A DNA stretch of 64,000 bases. Origin: an uncultured Dysgonomonas sp. Its GTDB lineage: Bacteria; Bacteroidota; Bacteroidia; Bacteroidales; Dysgonomonadaceae. Numbering within the stretch: the first letter of the stretch is position 1; every line of letters starts with the position of its first letter. Below the pieces are notes generated by a model. The model saw nothing but the letters and a program-made list of their open reading frames with translations. It was not told where the DNA came from and did not search any database. Shown here piece after piece: positions 45,308 through 54,046 of this stretch. The translations under genes and the position numbers were made by a program. The stretch lies in contig USOX01000014.1 of NCBI GenBank assembly GCA_900556485.1, positions 1 through 64,000 of the forward strand, written 5' to 3'.

Positions 45308-45529
45308 TTACTTATTTTGTAATGTTAACTTATGCATTTCATTGCTAATCATATTCTCTGTTACTCGTGCATATATCTGAGTGGTCTTTATGTTTGTATG
45401 CCCTAACATTTTTGAAACTGCCTCAATAGAGACTCCTTTTGCGAGGGTAGTTGTACTTGCAAATGTGTGCCGGGCTAGGTGGAATGTTAAATTCTTCTCT
45501 ATTTCACATAAATCACCTATCTCCTTCAA
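45308..45529 (-). pseudogene. Tyrosine recombinase, C-terminal fragment
   Basis: A 73-aa remnant holding the last catalytic block: FHLARHTFASTTTLAKGV (H-x-x-R), MLGHTNIKTTQIYARV with the tyrosine nucleophile. The recognisable sequence can be followed upstream only to YLKEIGDL; the residues before (NSQDC) and a stop codon at about 45548-45550 do not match an integrase, so the break lies near 45535. The first about 330 residues, including the core-binding domain, are gone. The fragment probably marks the right edge of the mobile DNA. Confidence 0.85.
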
Positions 45530-45550
45530 ATAGCAGTCTTGTGAATTTTA

Positions 45551-45820
45551 TCAACTCTTTATCAAAGAGTTATGAAAGGTGGATTTTGGTGAGGTAACGA
45601 TTTAGAAACGGTTCTTTTAGCTAGTTTTTACATAATTCTGCATTCTCTCGAATAACTTGTATACAAATATATGAAATAAATTTTTATCAAAGAATTTATC
45701 GCATTAGTTACCATTAGTTACTTTCAGCTCTATGAATCCAGTCTAGATTTATAGAGTTGTTTTACTTTTATAGAACAAAATTTTAACTAAATTTACACCC
45801 TATTGTAAATAGAATCAATA
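45551..45820. other. Junction region between mobile DNA and fimbria locus
   Basis: No gene is seen. It contains two tandem copies of CATTAGTTAC (45702-45711 and 45712-45721), and an inverted repeat TCTATGAATC...GATTTATAGA (about 45730-45756). These could be regulator sites for the AraC-type gene downstream or traces of an attachment site. Confidence 0.4.
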
Positions 45821-46936
45821 CTGGAACATATATACACCATATCAATCTGGATCACAATCGGAATAACATTCATATTCTGCTTGCTCTTTTTTATATTATC
45901 TATTCCAAAAACTACTTCTCTCTATAATTACCGAATAGCCCGTTATGTTATGGCGTGTGCTTATTTGAGCTTGGGTGTAATGAACATTGTAGAACTTATG
46001 GTCCAACCTGAAGTGATGAATATCCGGTCAACAAAAATGATAGCTTTGTTAGTATGTTTGTTTCAAGCTTTCCTGTTTACATATACCAATATCACACTTA
46101 TCAACATCAACTTTCCTTCCAAAAGAAAAATACTATCAGAGTTGATACCAATCATAATACTTTGTATATCTACACCTGTATTTCTAACATCAAATTTCTT
46201 ATCGGAATATATAGATATACTATTTTATTTTTTTATTATTTATTATGTCTCTGCTTTAATAAGATATACGATTCTATTTCATCAAAACTACCGGGATTAT
46301 TTAAAAAAGATAGATAACTACTTTGCCGAACAAGAATCCAAGCGTTTTCGTTGGATATCTCTATCCTTTTATGCAGCTCTAGCTCTTGGTTCAATGGCTT
46401 TGATTGTCACATTATTTTTTTCAACAATAATAGGGGTTATCTTTTCTGTGCTTATCATTGGCTTTTATAGCTATTATGGCATTCAATTCATTAATTATGC
46501 TTTCTTATTTCAAAACATTGAATCTGTTATAATAGATAATCAGCTCATTGAAAAGGAAAACGAAGTCAATTCTTCTATCCGAAATTATTCTTTATTAGAA
46601 AAAAATATGGAACAATGGATTATGCAAAAACAGTTCCTGACACATGGAATAAATATTGAAAGTGTAGCTCTACAACTAAATACGAACCGGACATACCTGT
46701 CAGAATATGTAAATACCTACATACAAAAGACTTTTAAAGAATGGATAAATGAACTGCGGATAAATGAAGCTAAAAAATTGCTATTAGAACATCCCGATTT
46801 TTCTATTTCTGAAATTTCAGAAATAACCGGGTTTAGTGACAAAAGCAACTTTGGAAGAGTATTTACTAGGCATATGGGGATGCCCCCTAATGTTTGGAGA
46901 ATATCAAAAATAAGTCTTAATCAACAAGTTTCGTAA
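45821..46936 (+). CDS. Membrane-bound AraC-type regulator, first of a tandem pair
   Basis: About 372 aa. Several hydrophobic helices in the first about 230 residues are followed by an AraC-type DNA-binding domain (NRTYLSEYVNTYIQKTFKEW, then FSISEISEITGFSDKSNFGR). It closely parallels the next gene. No ATG fits the N-terminus; alignment with the paralogue (MELERINFIL) puts the start at CTG 45821 (LEHIYTISI), while TTG 45881 would lose part of the first helix. Such regulators often precede fimbria operons in Bacteroidetes. It is inferred to sense a membrane or envelope signal and control the downstream fimbrillin genes. Confidence 0.78.
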   Translation: MEHIYTISIWITIGITFIFCLLFFILSIPKTTSLYNYRIARYVMACAYLSLGVMNIVELMVQPEVMNIRSTKMIALLVCLFQAFLFTYTNITLININFPSKRKILSELIPIIILCISTPVFLTSNFLSEYIDILFYFFIIYYVSALIRYTILFHQNYRDYLKKIDNYFAEQESKRFRWISLSFYAALALGSMALIVTLFFSTIIGVIFSVLIIGFYSYYGIQFINYAFLFQNIESVIIDNQLIEKENEVNSSIRNYSLLEKNMEQWIMQKQFLTHGINIESVALQLNTNRTYLSEYVNTYIQKTFKEWINELRINEAKKLLLEHPDFSISEISEITGFSDKSNFGRVFTRHMGMPPNVWRISKISLNQQVS

Positions 46937-46943
46937 ACAGACA

Positions 46944-48044
46944 ATGGAGTTAGAACGGATTAACTTTATCTTATCCCTTTTATTGATCGCAACAGGACTA
47001 GTGGTTGGTTGTTGTTTCTTATTATTATCAGTTCCAAAAGTAAAAGAACTGCAAAATTACCGTGTAGCCCGTATAACTATGGGAGTAGCCTACATTCTTT
47101 TGGCATTGTCAATGATAAGCGAGTTTATACTGCCTCCGACTATCAAACCGGATGTGAACATGGTCAGGATCATTATACTTACCATTTCTCCTATTCTGGC
47201 TTTATCCTTTACTTCCTCTTCCCTATCATTAATCAATATTTGTTTCTCTGTTAAACAAAGGTTGGTGCGGGAGATTATGCCGGTTTGCGTAATAAGTTGT
47301 TTAAACTGGATTGTATTTTTCACCTCCCCCATATGGGTATTGTATATATTTCAGGGGATTTTCATCCTATACTATATATTTATACTATACAGATATACTT
47401 CTTTGTTTTACAATACCTTCAAAGAATATAAGCAGCAAATGGATAACTATTTCTCCGAACAGGAATGGAAAAGGTTGAAATGGGTAAATTTTTCATTCTA
47501 TTATGCTTTAGTGGTAGGCATAATGGCTCTTATATCTATCCTGAGCCCTGGCGTGATCTTTGTATTCTTTAAGGTATTTGTTATCCCATTCTATGTATAT
47601 TACGGATTTCAACTTATCAATTATGGTTTCAAATACCAATCACTGAAACTGATTTGTATTCCTGTCGAAGAAGATGATAAAAGCAATGGGCATATAAATA
47701 TTCGTTCAGTATCCTATAATGAGTTGGAGTTCCTCCTTGAACAATGGATTGAGCAAAAAGGATATTTAAAAGCCGGTGTAACAATAGAACAAACAGCCGG
47801 CGAATTAAACACAAACCGCACATACCTTTCCAATTATATCAATACCTATAAAAACCAGACATTCAGGGAATGGATAAACCTGTTGCGAATTGAAGAGGCA
47901 AAACGATTAATGCTGGAAAATCAGACATTCCCCGTGAGTGAAATTGGCAAGATGGTCGGGTTTAATGACAAAAGTAATTTCACACGGCAGTTTACTAAAG
48001 TCACAGGCATCTCCCCTTCGCTGTGGAAAAATAAAAATAAATAA
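46944..48044 (+). CDS. Membrane-bound AraC-type regulator, second of a tandem pair
   Basis: A 366-aa paralogue of the preceding protein with the same layout: about six membrane helices, then an AraC HTH pair (NRTYLSNYINTYKNQTFREW, FPVSEIGKMVGFNDKSNFTR). It starts 7 bp after the first gene, with which it is co-transcribed. Both lie upstream of a DUF3575-DUF5119-fimbrillin set. The shared motif YFSEQEWKRLKWVNFSFY before the fourth helix is also in the first copy. Confidence 0.85.
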   Translation: MELERINFILSLLLIATGLVVGCCFLLLSVPKVKELQNYRVARITMGVAYILLALSMISEFILPPTIKPDVNMVRIIILTISPILALSFTSSSLSLINICFSVKQRLVREIMPVCVISCLNWIVFFTSPIWVLYIFQGIFILYYIFILYRYTSLFYNTFKEYKQQMDNYFSEQEWKRLKWVNFSFYYALVVGIMALISILSPGVIFVFFKVFVIPFYVYYGFQLINYGFKYQSLKLICIPVEEDDKSNGHINIRSVSYNELEFLLEQWIEQKGYLKAGVTIEQTAGELNTNRTYLSNYINTYKNQTFREWINLLRIEEAKRLMLENQTFPVSEIGKMVGFNDKSNFTRQFTKVTGISPSLWKNKNK

Positions 48045-48068
48045 TTAATTATAAGCACCTTACCTCCC

Positions 48069-48110
48069 TTGTGGTCAGAACGACAACATTTTTTGTTATT
48101 CTGACCACAA
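48069..48110. promoter_or_regulatory. Long hairpin between the regulators and the fimbria genes
   Basis: TTGTGGTCAGAA (48069-48080) pairs perfectly with TTCTGACCACAA (48099-48110), and the loop can pair further (ACAA with TTGT). There is no strong T tail on the plus strand. It may be a terminator of the regulator genes or a regulatory stem in the 5' region of the DUF3575 gene. Confidence 0.6.
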
Positions 48111-48227
48111 TCGTATTTAACATACCTTTTACTTTTAAATAAATTTTTTAGTTGAATATCCCAAAAGACATTATCGTTTCGGGAATATTAATTTATAAAT
48201 CCATAATCATTAATCATAAATTATGAT

Positions 48228-48803
48228 ATGAAAGCAAAAAGAATAGTGTTTTTTTACACCTTATTTTTTGTATGCATTATCTCTTATGCACAAGAAACGA
48301 AACAATCTTCGGCAGCCTATTTGCCTAAAGGAAGTTTTAGTCTCCGCTCCAATACAGTGCCATGGCTTTTGTTAGTTCCCAATGCAGGATTTGAATACAA
48401 AGTGTCTGACAATCTAGGATTGATTGTTGATGGTGCCTTTGCCCGTTGGAGCTTGAATACGACAAACAAGTACTGGCACATATGGAACGTTGCCCCGCAG
48501 GTGCGGTATTACATGGGTAAAGCTAAGAACTCATACATGGGGGGACAATACACGATGGGCGACTATAACCTGACAGGGAGCCAAGGTAGCTATATGGGAG
48601 GAGGGCTGACGCTGGGACATCAATTCGACTGTGGACATAACCTTTTAGTCGATTTAGGTTTATCCCTCGGTTATCTGTATTTATATGACAAAGAAGAATA
48701 TACCCGTATTAATGGAGAAAATGTCCGTGATGGCTCCAAAACATCCAACGGGTATTGGGGGCTGACAGGACTGAATGTCACATTTATATGGAAAATAAAT
48801 TAA
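48228..48803 (+). CDS. DUF3575 outer-membrane protein
   Basis: A 191-aa exported protein with a signal peptide (1-21, ending ISYAQ), then PKGSFSLRSNTVPWLLLVPN and WNVAPQVRYYMGK, hallmarks of DUF3575, a beta-barrel-like family. In Bacteroidetes it precedes fimbria-assembly lipoproteins, as here. It is likely to be an outer-membrane partner of the fimbria; the exact role is not known. Confidence 0.84.
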   Translation: MKAKRIVFFYTLFFVCIISYAQETKQSSAAYLPKGSFSLRSNTVPWLLLVPNAGFEYKVSDNLGLIVDGAFARWSLNTTNKYWHIWNVAPQVRYYMGKAKNSYMGGQYTMGDYNLTGSQGSYMGGGLTLGHQFDCGHNLLVDLGLSLGYLYLYDKEEYTRINGENVRDGSKTSNGYWGLTGLNVTFIWKIN

Positions 48804-48820
48804 CCTGATAATAATAAGAT

Positions 48821-49648
48821 ATGAAAACAAAATATATCCTGTTTTTAACGCTTATTGCGCTTGCATTCCTTACTTCGTCTTGTACTAAAGAGGACCTTGT
48901 AAACCCTCCAAAAGTTGTATTAAATGTAGATTGGGCGAATCGTTCCGAAAGTGTTCCTATACCTTCAAGCTACAAGGTGATTGTCGATGATCAGACAGTA
49001 ACTTACCGCGAAGTTTCAAATGTATTGCCTGAACTGATTGCAGGAACATATCCGGTATCAATTTATAACCCTGTTGAGAGAATAACAGTTAATAGTTCTA
49101 CAGCTACAGTTAATACCACAAACGGAATTATAGATACCAGTCCCGGATGGCTGTTCTATTCTGATTTGGATGTAACATATGAGAATGACAAGGAAATTAC
49201 AGTAACCGCTGTTATGCAACAACAAGTCCGTTTGCTTAATATAGAACTGGATATTACAGAAGGTAACGCCAATGATATAACCTCAATTGCAGCTTCTATG
49301 AGTGGTGTGGCAAACATGCTGCATATGAAAAACGGAACGCATACTGGGACAGGTCTTAAGGTTATTCCTGTATTCACCCGTACCGAAAATAAATTAACCG
49401 CCTCGGTACGCCTGATAGGAATAACCTCCGAAACTCAAAACCTGACATTGGATATAACCTACAATGATGGAACTAAGCAACAGATAATATCGGATATAAG
49501 CACCAAATTGACAGACTTTAATATTGAAAAGCACAAACCAGTAACACTGAAAGGTGATACAAAAATATGGTCTCGCGTGGGCTTCGATACCATCATCACA
49601 GAGTGGCAAATACAAGACTCAATAACCGGCGATGCCGAAGAACAATAA
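48821..49648 (+). CDS. DUF5119/Mfa2-like fimbria-associated lipoprotein
   Basis: A 275-aa lipoprotein with signal ending LTSSC and an acidic TKED export signal. The body is beta-rich, with NPPKVVLNVDWANRSESVPI and a second immunoglobulin-like half (RLLNIELDITEG). It resembles the DUF5119/FimB-Mfa2 group, which anchor or terminate fimbriae. It lies 17 bp after the DUF3575 gene and 29 bp before the fimbrillin gene. Confidence 0.72.
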   Translation: MKTKYILFLTLIALAFLTSSCTKEDLVNPPKVVLNVDWANRSESVPIPSSYKVIVDDQTVTYREVSNVLPELIAGTYPVSIYNPVERITVNSSTATVNTTNGIIDTSPGWLFYSDLDVTYENDKEITVTAVMQQQVRLLNIELDITEGNANDITSIAASMSGVANMLHMKNGTHTGTGLKVIPVFTRTENKLTASVRLIGITSETQNLTLDITYNDGTKQQIISDISTKLTDFNIEKHKPVTLKGDTKIWSRVGFDTIITEWQIQDSITGDAEEQ

Positions 49649-49677
49649 TAATTTTTTAACATTAAAATAAAAGTAAA

Positions 49678-50547
49678 ATGAAAACAAAAAACTTATTCGC
49701 ATTTGCACTTATTGCAGGATTGACATTTTCAGCTTGTTCCAACGATGATGAAATGGTAGATATGTCAAACGAGATTGTACAGATAAATGCTTCTATCAGC
49801 GAAACGACTCCAAAGTTAAAGGCCTCTATTGATCCCTATACCGGTACTGGCTTTTTTGATAACAACGACATCTGGGGATTGTATGCTACGGTAAACGGAA
49901 ATCATGTGCTGAATAACAGCATATACACCGTAGGCAGTACGACCATTTATTGGAATAACCTTAGCGATGCATTTCCCGTCACTTTCGCTGCGCACTATCC
50001 ACGCATGTCTACTATAGCCAATCCAGAAGCTTATGTGTTCAATGCTGCTACGGCTACAAACCCCGACTTACTGGTAACCGCCCCTGTAACAAAGAGTAAA
50101 GGCGACAATGTAGACCTGACTTTCAATCACGTTATGCATCAATTAGTGATAAATATTAGTAAAGATCCAGGAATACCCGGTGATCTATTAGATACAGAGA
50201 TGACTTTGTTAAACATGAAATCTTCGGCTAAAGTAAACTTACTGACAGGTACAGTAGATGTAGCAGCGGCGTCAGGAACCGATAATTATCCTATGAAAAC
50301 TGGTGGAGCTATTTGGCTTGTAGCACCACAAAGATTGACAGCAGGAGCCGAGTGGATTCAGCTTCAACTTGAAGGAAAGACTTACAAATTTAGAGTTCCA
50401 GCTGACCTCACTCAACTTGAAAGTGGAAAACGGGTAAGCATGACTCTTAATCTTAAAGCGGGCGGTGACGCTGTAATGCTAAATCGAGTGATATCAGGAT
50501 GGGTTAACCAACAACCGGAAATATATGACGATGTTATAGGAAATTAA
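49678..50547 (+). CDS. Fimbrillin-family (Mfa-like) lipoprotein
   Basis: A 289-aa lipoprotein with signal ending FSAC and SNDDE as surface-export signal. Fimbrillin features are GFFDNNDIWGLYATVNG, FAAHYPRMST, FNHVMHQLVINISK and a C-terminal RVISGWVNQQPE strand. It is probably a fimbria subunit. It resembles the fimbrillin-like protein in the tra operon (26410-27372) in layout, but not in obvious detail. The eCIS cluster begins 80 bp downstream. Confidence 0.82.
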   Translation: MKTKNLFAFALIAGLTFSACSNDDEMVDMSNEIVQINASISETTPKLKASIDPYTGTGFFDNNDIWGLYATVNGNHVLNNSIYTVGSTTIYWNNLSDAFPVTFAAHYPRMSTIANPEAYVFNAATATNPDLLVTAPVTKSKGDNVDLTFNHVMHQLVINISKDPGIPGDLLDTEMTLLNMKSSAKVNLLTGTVDVAAASGTDNYPMKTGGAIWLVAPQRLTAGAEWIQLQLEGKTYKFRVPADLTQLESGKRVSMTLNLKAGGDAVMLNRVISGWVNQQPEIYDDVIGN

Positions 50548-50572
50548 GGTTAATTGAAAATATAACATTACA

Positions 50573-50615
50573 TGGAGAGGATGGAAAACATTCTCTCCTA
50601 TAATAATCCTCTCCA
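50573..50615 (+). promoter_or_regulatory. Alternative hairpin pair upstream of the injection-system operon
   Basis: TGGAGAGGAT (50573-50582) can pair perfectly with ATCCTCTCCA (50606-50615). The same arm also pairs with the nearer CTCTCC (50593-50598). The two structures exclude each other. The element lies between the fimbrillin gene and the first injection-system gene (start 50628). Confidence 0.6.
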
Positions 50616-50627
50616 CAATCCCATGCC

Positions 50628-51158
50628 ATGATAAAGAATATACTTACATATTATGCCACACAACTGAGTGAATTTCTTCAAGAAGATTTTCCCCAACCGG
50701 AAGGTATAGTAGAAGTTGGCTTCATTGGTAACAACCAGGAAGGAAAGAAGAATAAATTGTTGCTTTCGTTATTCGCCATCGAGCGTGAAACAGCAGGCGG
50801 TATCACTTCCGCGCGAGGTAGCCACTCAGGAACAGTTATACAAAGTGCCCCGCCACTGCATATCAACCTGAATATAATTCTAGCCGCCGTTTATGATGAA
50901 AAAAGATATACGGAAGCATTATCTGCACTTTCCGCTACATTATTATTCGTCCAATCGCATCCGTCTTTTTCGTATAAAGGAACAACATACCTTGTGGAAA
51001 TTGTTACACTTGGGTGTCAGGAACTCAATAATATCTGGACCACGTTGGGCGGGCAATACTATCCGTCAATTATGTGCAGATTAAGGAGGCTCACATTTGA
51101 TGCGGGAGAAATCAAACAAATTGGTCACGAAGTAAACAAACCCATTATAGATATGTAA
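50628..51158 (+). CDS. eCIS tail terminator, DUF4255 (Afp16/Pvc16-like)
   Basis: A 176-aa protein of the DUF4255/Pvc16_N family: IKNILTYYATQLSEFLQEDF, then PPLHINLNIILAAVYDEKRY and a C-terminal MCRLRRLTFDAGEI. Afp16/Pvc16 caps the tube and sheath and ends tail growth. It is the first gene of the injection-system operon. The start ATG is 50628; an ATG at 50623 runs into a stop after one codon. Confidence 0.88.
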   Translation: MIKNILTYYATQLSEFLQEDFPQPEGIVEVGFIGNNQEGKKNKLLLSLFAIERETAGGITSARGSHSGTVIQSAPPLHINLNIILAAVYDEKRYTEALSALSATLLFVQSHPSFSYKGTTYLVEIVTLGCQELNNIWTTLGGQYYPSIMCRLRRLTFDAGEIKQIGHEVNKPIIDM

Positions 51159-51173
51159 TTAAGAGGTTTTGCT

Positions 51174-51950
51174 ATGGATAATTACCGTTCGATATATTAT
51201 TTAAAGATAGAACATGGATATTTTCAGGAAAATATATGCCGCGCTATATCCGTCACTCCGCTCGACCTTGATTTGATGAAACGAAGAGGCATATTATTCA
51301 GGCAAACGGCAGTAAATGAATGGGATATAATTTGCGATTCCTCTAAGATAGGAGCAAACATATTATCTGAGGTATTTACATTCGGAATAAGTATATCCGA
51401 CCCTGCGTTTATATTATATACTAATTGGACGGAGTTTAACCCGTCTTCATCCTACCGGCTCAAATTGCCGACAACGACAACGGATGCCGTTGCAGCTATT
51501 AAGCAAACACAAGAAAAGCGTATGATTAATTCTTGCTTTTGTACCATTGAGCTACAGTTTACAGAAAACATGCTTAAAGAAATACAGAGCGGAAAATTTC
51601 GGACAGATATATTGAGATTTTATCCAAAGGCAATGTGGTGGGAATACTTCTTCATACCTCGAAATGGAAAAGAAAACAGCGGAAGTAACTTCGTACTGAA
51701 AGAGTCTGATGGTAAGATCATTTTTTCAGACCCGCAAGCAGTCGAAATATTAGGCAAAAAAGCCCTGCGCTTTTTATCTGATAACAAAATAGCAATGAAA
51801 GAATATTACGATTATCGGATCAATCTACAGGAAATGATTCCAGATTGTACACAAGTCAAAAAAACGTTGATGAAGGATATACCTCATCCAAAACCCGGAA
51901 ATTTCTTAAATGTGCAAGCAGATGTGATTCAGCACATTTGCTATTTCTAA
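51174..51950 (+). CDS. Unrecognised 258-aa eCIS-linked protein
   Basis: No family recognised. The protein is soluble, with no signal peptide or membrane helix. It begins MDNYRSIYYLKIEHGYFQEN and has a pattern of beta strands in the first about 130 residues (WDIICDSSKIG, FILYTNWTEFNP), then YPKAMWWEYFFIPRNGKEN. It lies 15 bp after the terminator gene and 39 bp before the sheath gene, so it is inside the operon and probably a structural or assembly part of the particle. No counterpart exists in Afp or PVC that I recognise. Confidence 0.6.
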   Translation: MDNYRSIYYLKIEHGYFQENICRAISVTPLDLDLMKRRGILFRQTAVNEWDIICDSSKIGANILSEVFTFGISISDPAFILYTNWTEFNPSSSYRLKLPTTTTDAVAAIKQTQEKRMINSCFCTIELQFTENMLKEIQSGKFRTDILRFYPKAMWWEYFFIPRNGKENSGSNFVLKESDGKIIFSDPQAVEILGKKALRFLSDNKIAMKEYYDYRINLQEMIPDCTQVKKTLMKDIPHPKPGNFLNVQADVIQHICYF

Positions 51951-51989
51951 AAAAGAATATTAATAATATAAACTCAAAAACTAATTCGT

Positions 51990-53552
51990 ATGGGAGCAAT
52001 GAAAACACCCGGAGTCTATATCGTAGAAAAGAATGCTTTTCCATCTTCTGTCGTCGAAGTGGCAACCGCTGTTCCAGCCTTCGTTGGCTATACAGAAACA
52101 GCAGTAAACGGAACAGATTCGTTGATAAATAAACCGTGGAAAATCAATTCCATGAGTGAGTTTCAAAAATATTTTGGCGGTGCCCCTGCACCGACATTCA
52201 CAATTCTGTCTTCAACCGAAGCGACTAACGACAATAAACTTTTAGTTGATGATGATAAACTCGATGAAGAGAAAAAAAAGACGGCTAAAAGTAAGGAAAC
52301 AGTAAAAGTCGATAAAAATGTTTTCCGGACTAATACCAGTCAGGGAATATTCACGATCGAGGCTAAGAATAACTATACCATGTATTACAATATGATGCTG
52401 TTCTTTGCTAATGGTGGAGGGAGCTGTTATATCGTTTCAATAGGAGATTATAACACTCTACAAGAAGCTAAAGGTTTTTTAACGGGCTTATCTTCTCTTT
52501 CAACAGAGATGGAGCCTACAATGATCGTTATACCCGAAGCAGTAAATCTGCCAACGGATGATTGCAATAAGGTACAGCAACAAATGCTGATGCACTGTGG
52601 TGATATGAAGAGCCGGGTGGCTATACTGGATGTACCGGTTAACAGGTATCCACAAACAGATACGATTGTAGATTATATAACCCCTTTTAGAGAAACCGCC
52701 AATAATAACTTATCTTACGGTGCAGCTTATTATCCATGGTTATTAACATCCGTTCTGTCCGATAGCGACATTACAGAAGATTTTATCAGATTCAGTTCAA
52801 CTATACAAGAATTCATAAAACTTACTCTTCCCGAAGGAGACACACAAAATAATTTGATCGATTTTGTAGAAAAAAACACTACTGACAATAAGCTAACAAA
52901 AGAGATTCATCAGGTGTTGCTACAAAATGTTCCGGCTTATCAGCAAATCATCAAATCTGTCAAAGAAAACCTAAATCTATTACCGCCATCTGCAGCCATG
53001 GCAGGAATATACTCTATGACAGATGATTCTCGCGGAGTGTGGAAAGCTCCGGCAAACGTATCTGTGAATATGGTTATTAAGCCATCTGTGAACATAACTA
53101 ATGCCGAACAGGAAGATTTGAATATGCCGTTAAACGGAAAAGCGGTGAATGCTATCCGCAGTTTTATAAGTGACGGCATTAAGGTATGGGGAGCCCGTAC
53201 ACTTGACGGCAATTCGCAGGATTGGCGATACATTAATGTCCGCCGCACCATGATCTACCTCGAAGAATCAGTTAAAAATGCTGCCCGTTCATACGTATTC
53301 GAGCCCAATGATTCCGGCACATGGATAAATATGAAATGTATGATAGAAAATTTTTTACGTAGCGTATGGAAACGGGGTGGTTTAGCCGGAGCTACACCCG
53401 AAGATGCGTATAACGTATTTGTCGGGCTAGGAGAAACTATGACTCCGGAGGATATTCTGGACGGTATTATGCGCATAACTGTGCTGGTAGCAATATCCCG
53501 TCCTGCGGAATTCATTGAAATCACATTTCAGCAACAAATGCAAAAAAGCTAA
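51990..53552 (+). CDS. eCIS contractile sheath protein
   Basis: A 520-aa sheath protein of the phage-tail type (Afp2-4/Pvc2-4 family). The N-terminus reads MKTPGVYIVEKNAFPSSVVE, typical of sheaths, and the conserved C-terminal domain has DGIKVWGARTL, WRYINVRRTMIYLEESV and NTPEDI-like end (MTPEDILDGIMRI). A charged insertion (about residues 83-112, rich in K, D and E) sits between N-terminal strands. There is only one sheath gene; Afp has three. ATG 51999 is an alternative start. Confidence 0.93.
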   Translation: MGAMKTPGVYIVEKNAFPSSVVEVATAVPAFVGYTETAVNGTDSLINKPWKINSMSEFQKYFGGAPAPTFTILSSTEATNDNKLLVDDDKLDEEKKKTAKSKETVKVDKNVFRTNTSQGIFTIEAKNNYTMYYNMMLFFANGGGSCYIVSIGDYNTLQEAKGFLTGLSSLSTEMEPTMIVIPEAVNLPTDDCNKVQQQMLMHCGDMKSRVAILDVPVNRYPQTDTIVDYITPFRETANNNLSYGAAYYPWLLTSVLSDSDITEDFIRFSSTIQEFIKLTLPEGDTQNNLIDFVEKNTTDNKLTKEIHQVLLQNVPAYQQIIKSVKENLNLLPPSAAMAGIYSMTDDSRGVWKAPANVSVNMVIKPSVNITNAEQEDLNMPLNGKAVNAIRSFISDGIKVWGARTLDGNSQDWRYINVRRTMIYLEESVKNAARSYVFEPNDSGTWINMKCMIENFLRSVWKRGGLAGATPEDAYNVFVGLGETMTPEDILDGIMRITVLVAISRPAEFIEITFQQQMQKS

Positions 53553-53585
53553 TATAAAAAATCTAACAATTCAAAATAGACGATT

Positions 53586-54035
53586 ATGGCAGGAGAAAAA
53601 CAAGATGCCAGTGCATGGCCCTTACCCGAATTTTATTTCAAAGTGAGCATTGAAGATATTGGAGACATGTCCTTTAAGGAAGTATCAGGGTTGGATCTGG
53701 AATATGATGTGATTGAATACCGGGCCGGAGACAGCAAAGAGTTTTCAAAAATAAAAATGCCGGGACTAAGAAAATCCGGAGATATTACCTTAAAAAAGGG
53801 AGTCTTCATTTCGGATAAGAAATTCTGGTCTTGGATCGGCGAAATAAAGCTGAACACGATAAAACGCCGTTCTGTAACTATTAGCCTACTAGATGAAACA
53901 GACAAGGCTGCCTTCACATGGAAATTGACCAATGCATGGCCAAAGAAAATCACAGTAGAAGGCTTTAAAGCTGATGGAAACAATGTGGCTATGGAAATAT
54001 TGATCCTCGTCCATGAAGGTATTACGGTCGAATAA
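53586..54035 (+). CDS. eCIS inner tube protein 1 (Afp1-like)
   Basis: A 149-aa tube protein of the T4 gp19/Hcp-like fold: LPEFYFKVSIEDIGDMSFKE, then VSGLDLEYDVIEYRAGDS, KSGDITLKKGVF and WPKKITVEGFKADGNNVAME. It polymerises to the main inner tube inside the sheath. It lies 33 bp after the sheath gene and 11 bp before the second tube gene. Confidence 0.92.
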   Translation: MAGEKQDASAWPLPEFYFKVSIEDIGDMSFKEVSGLDLEYDVIEYRAGDSKEFSKIKMPGLRKSGDITLKKGVFISDKKFWSWIGEIKLNTIKRRSVTISLLDETDKAAFTWKLTNAWPKKITVEGFKADGNNVAMEILILVHEGITVE

Positions 54036-54046
54036 ACGGAAAGCTT

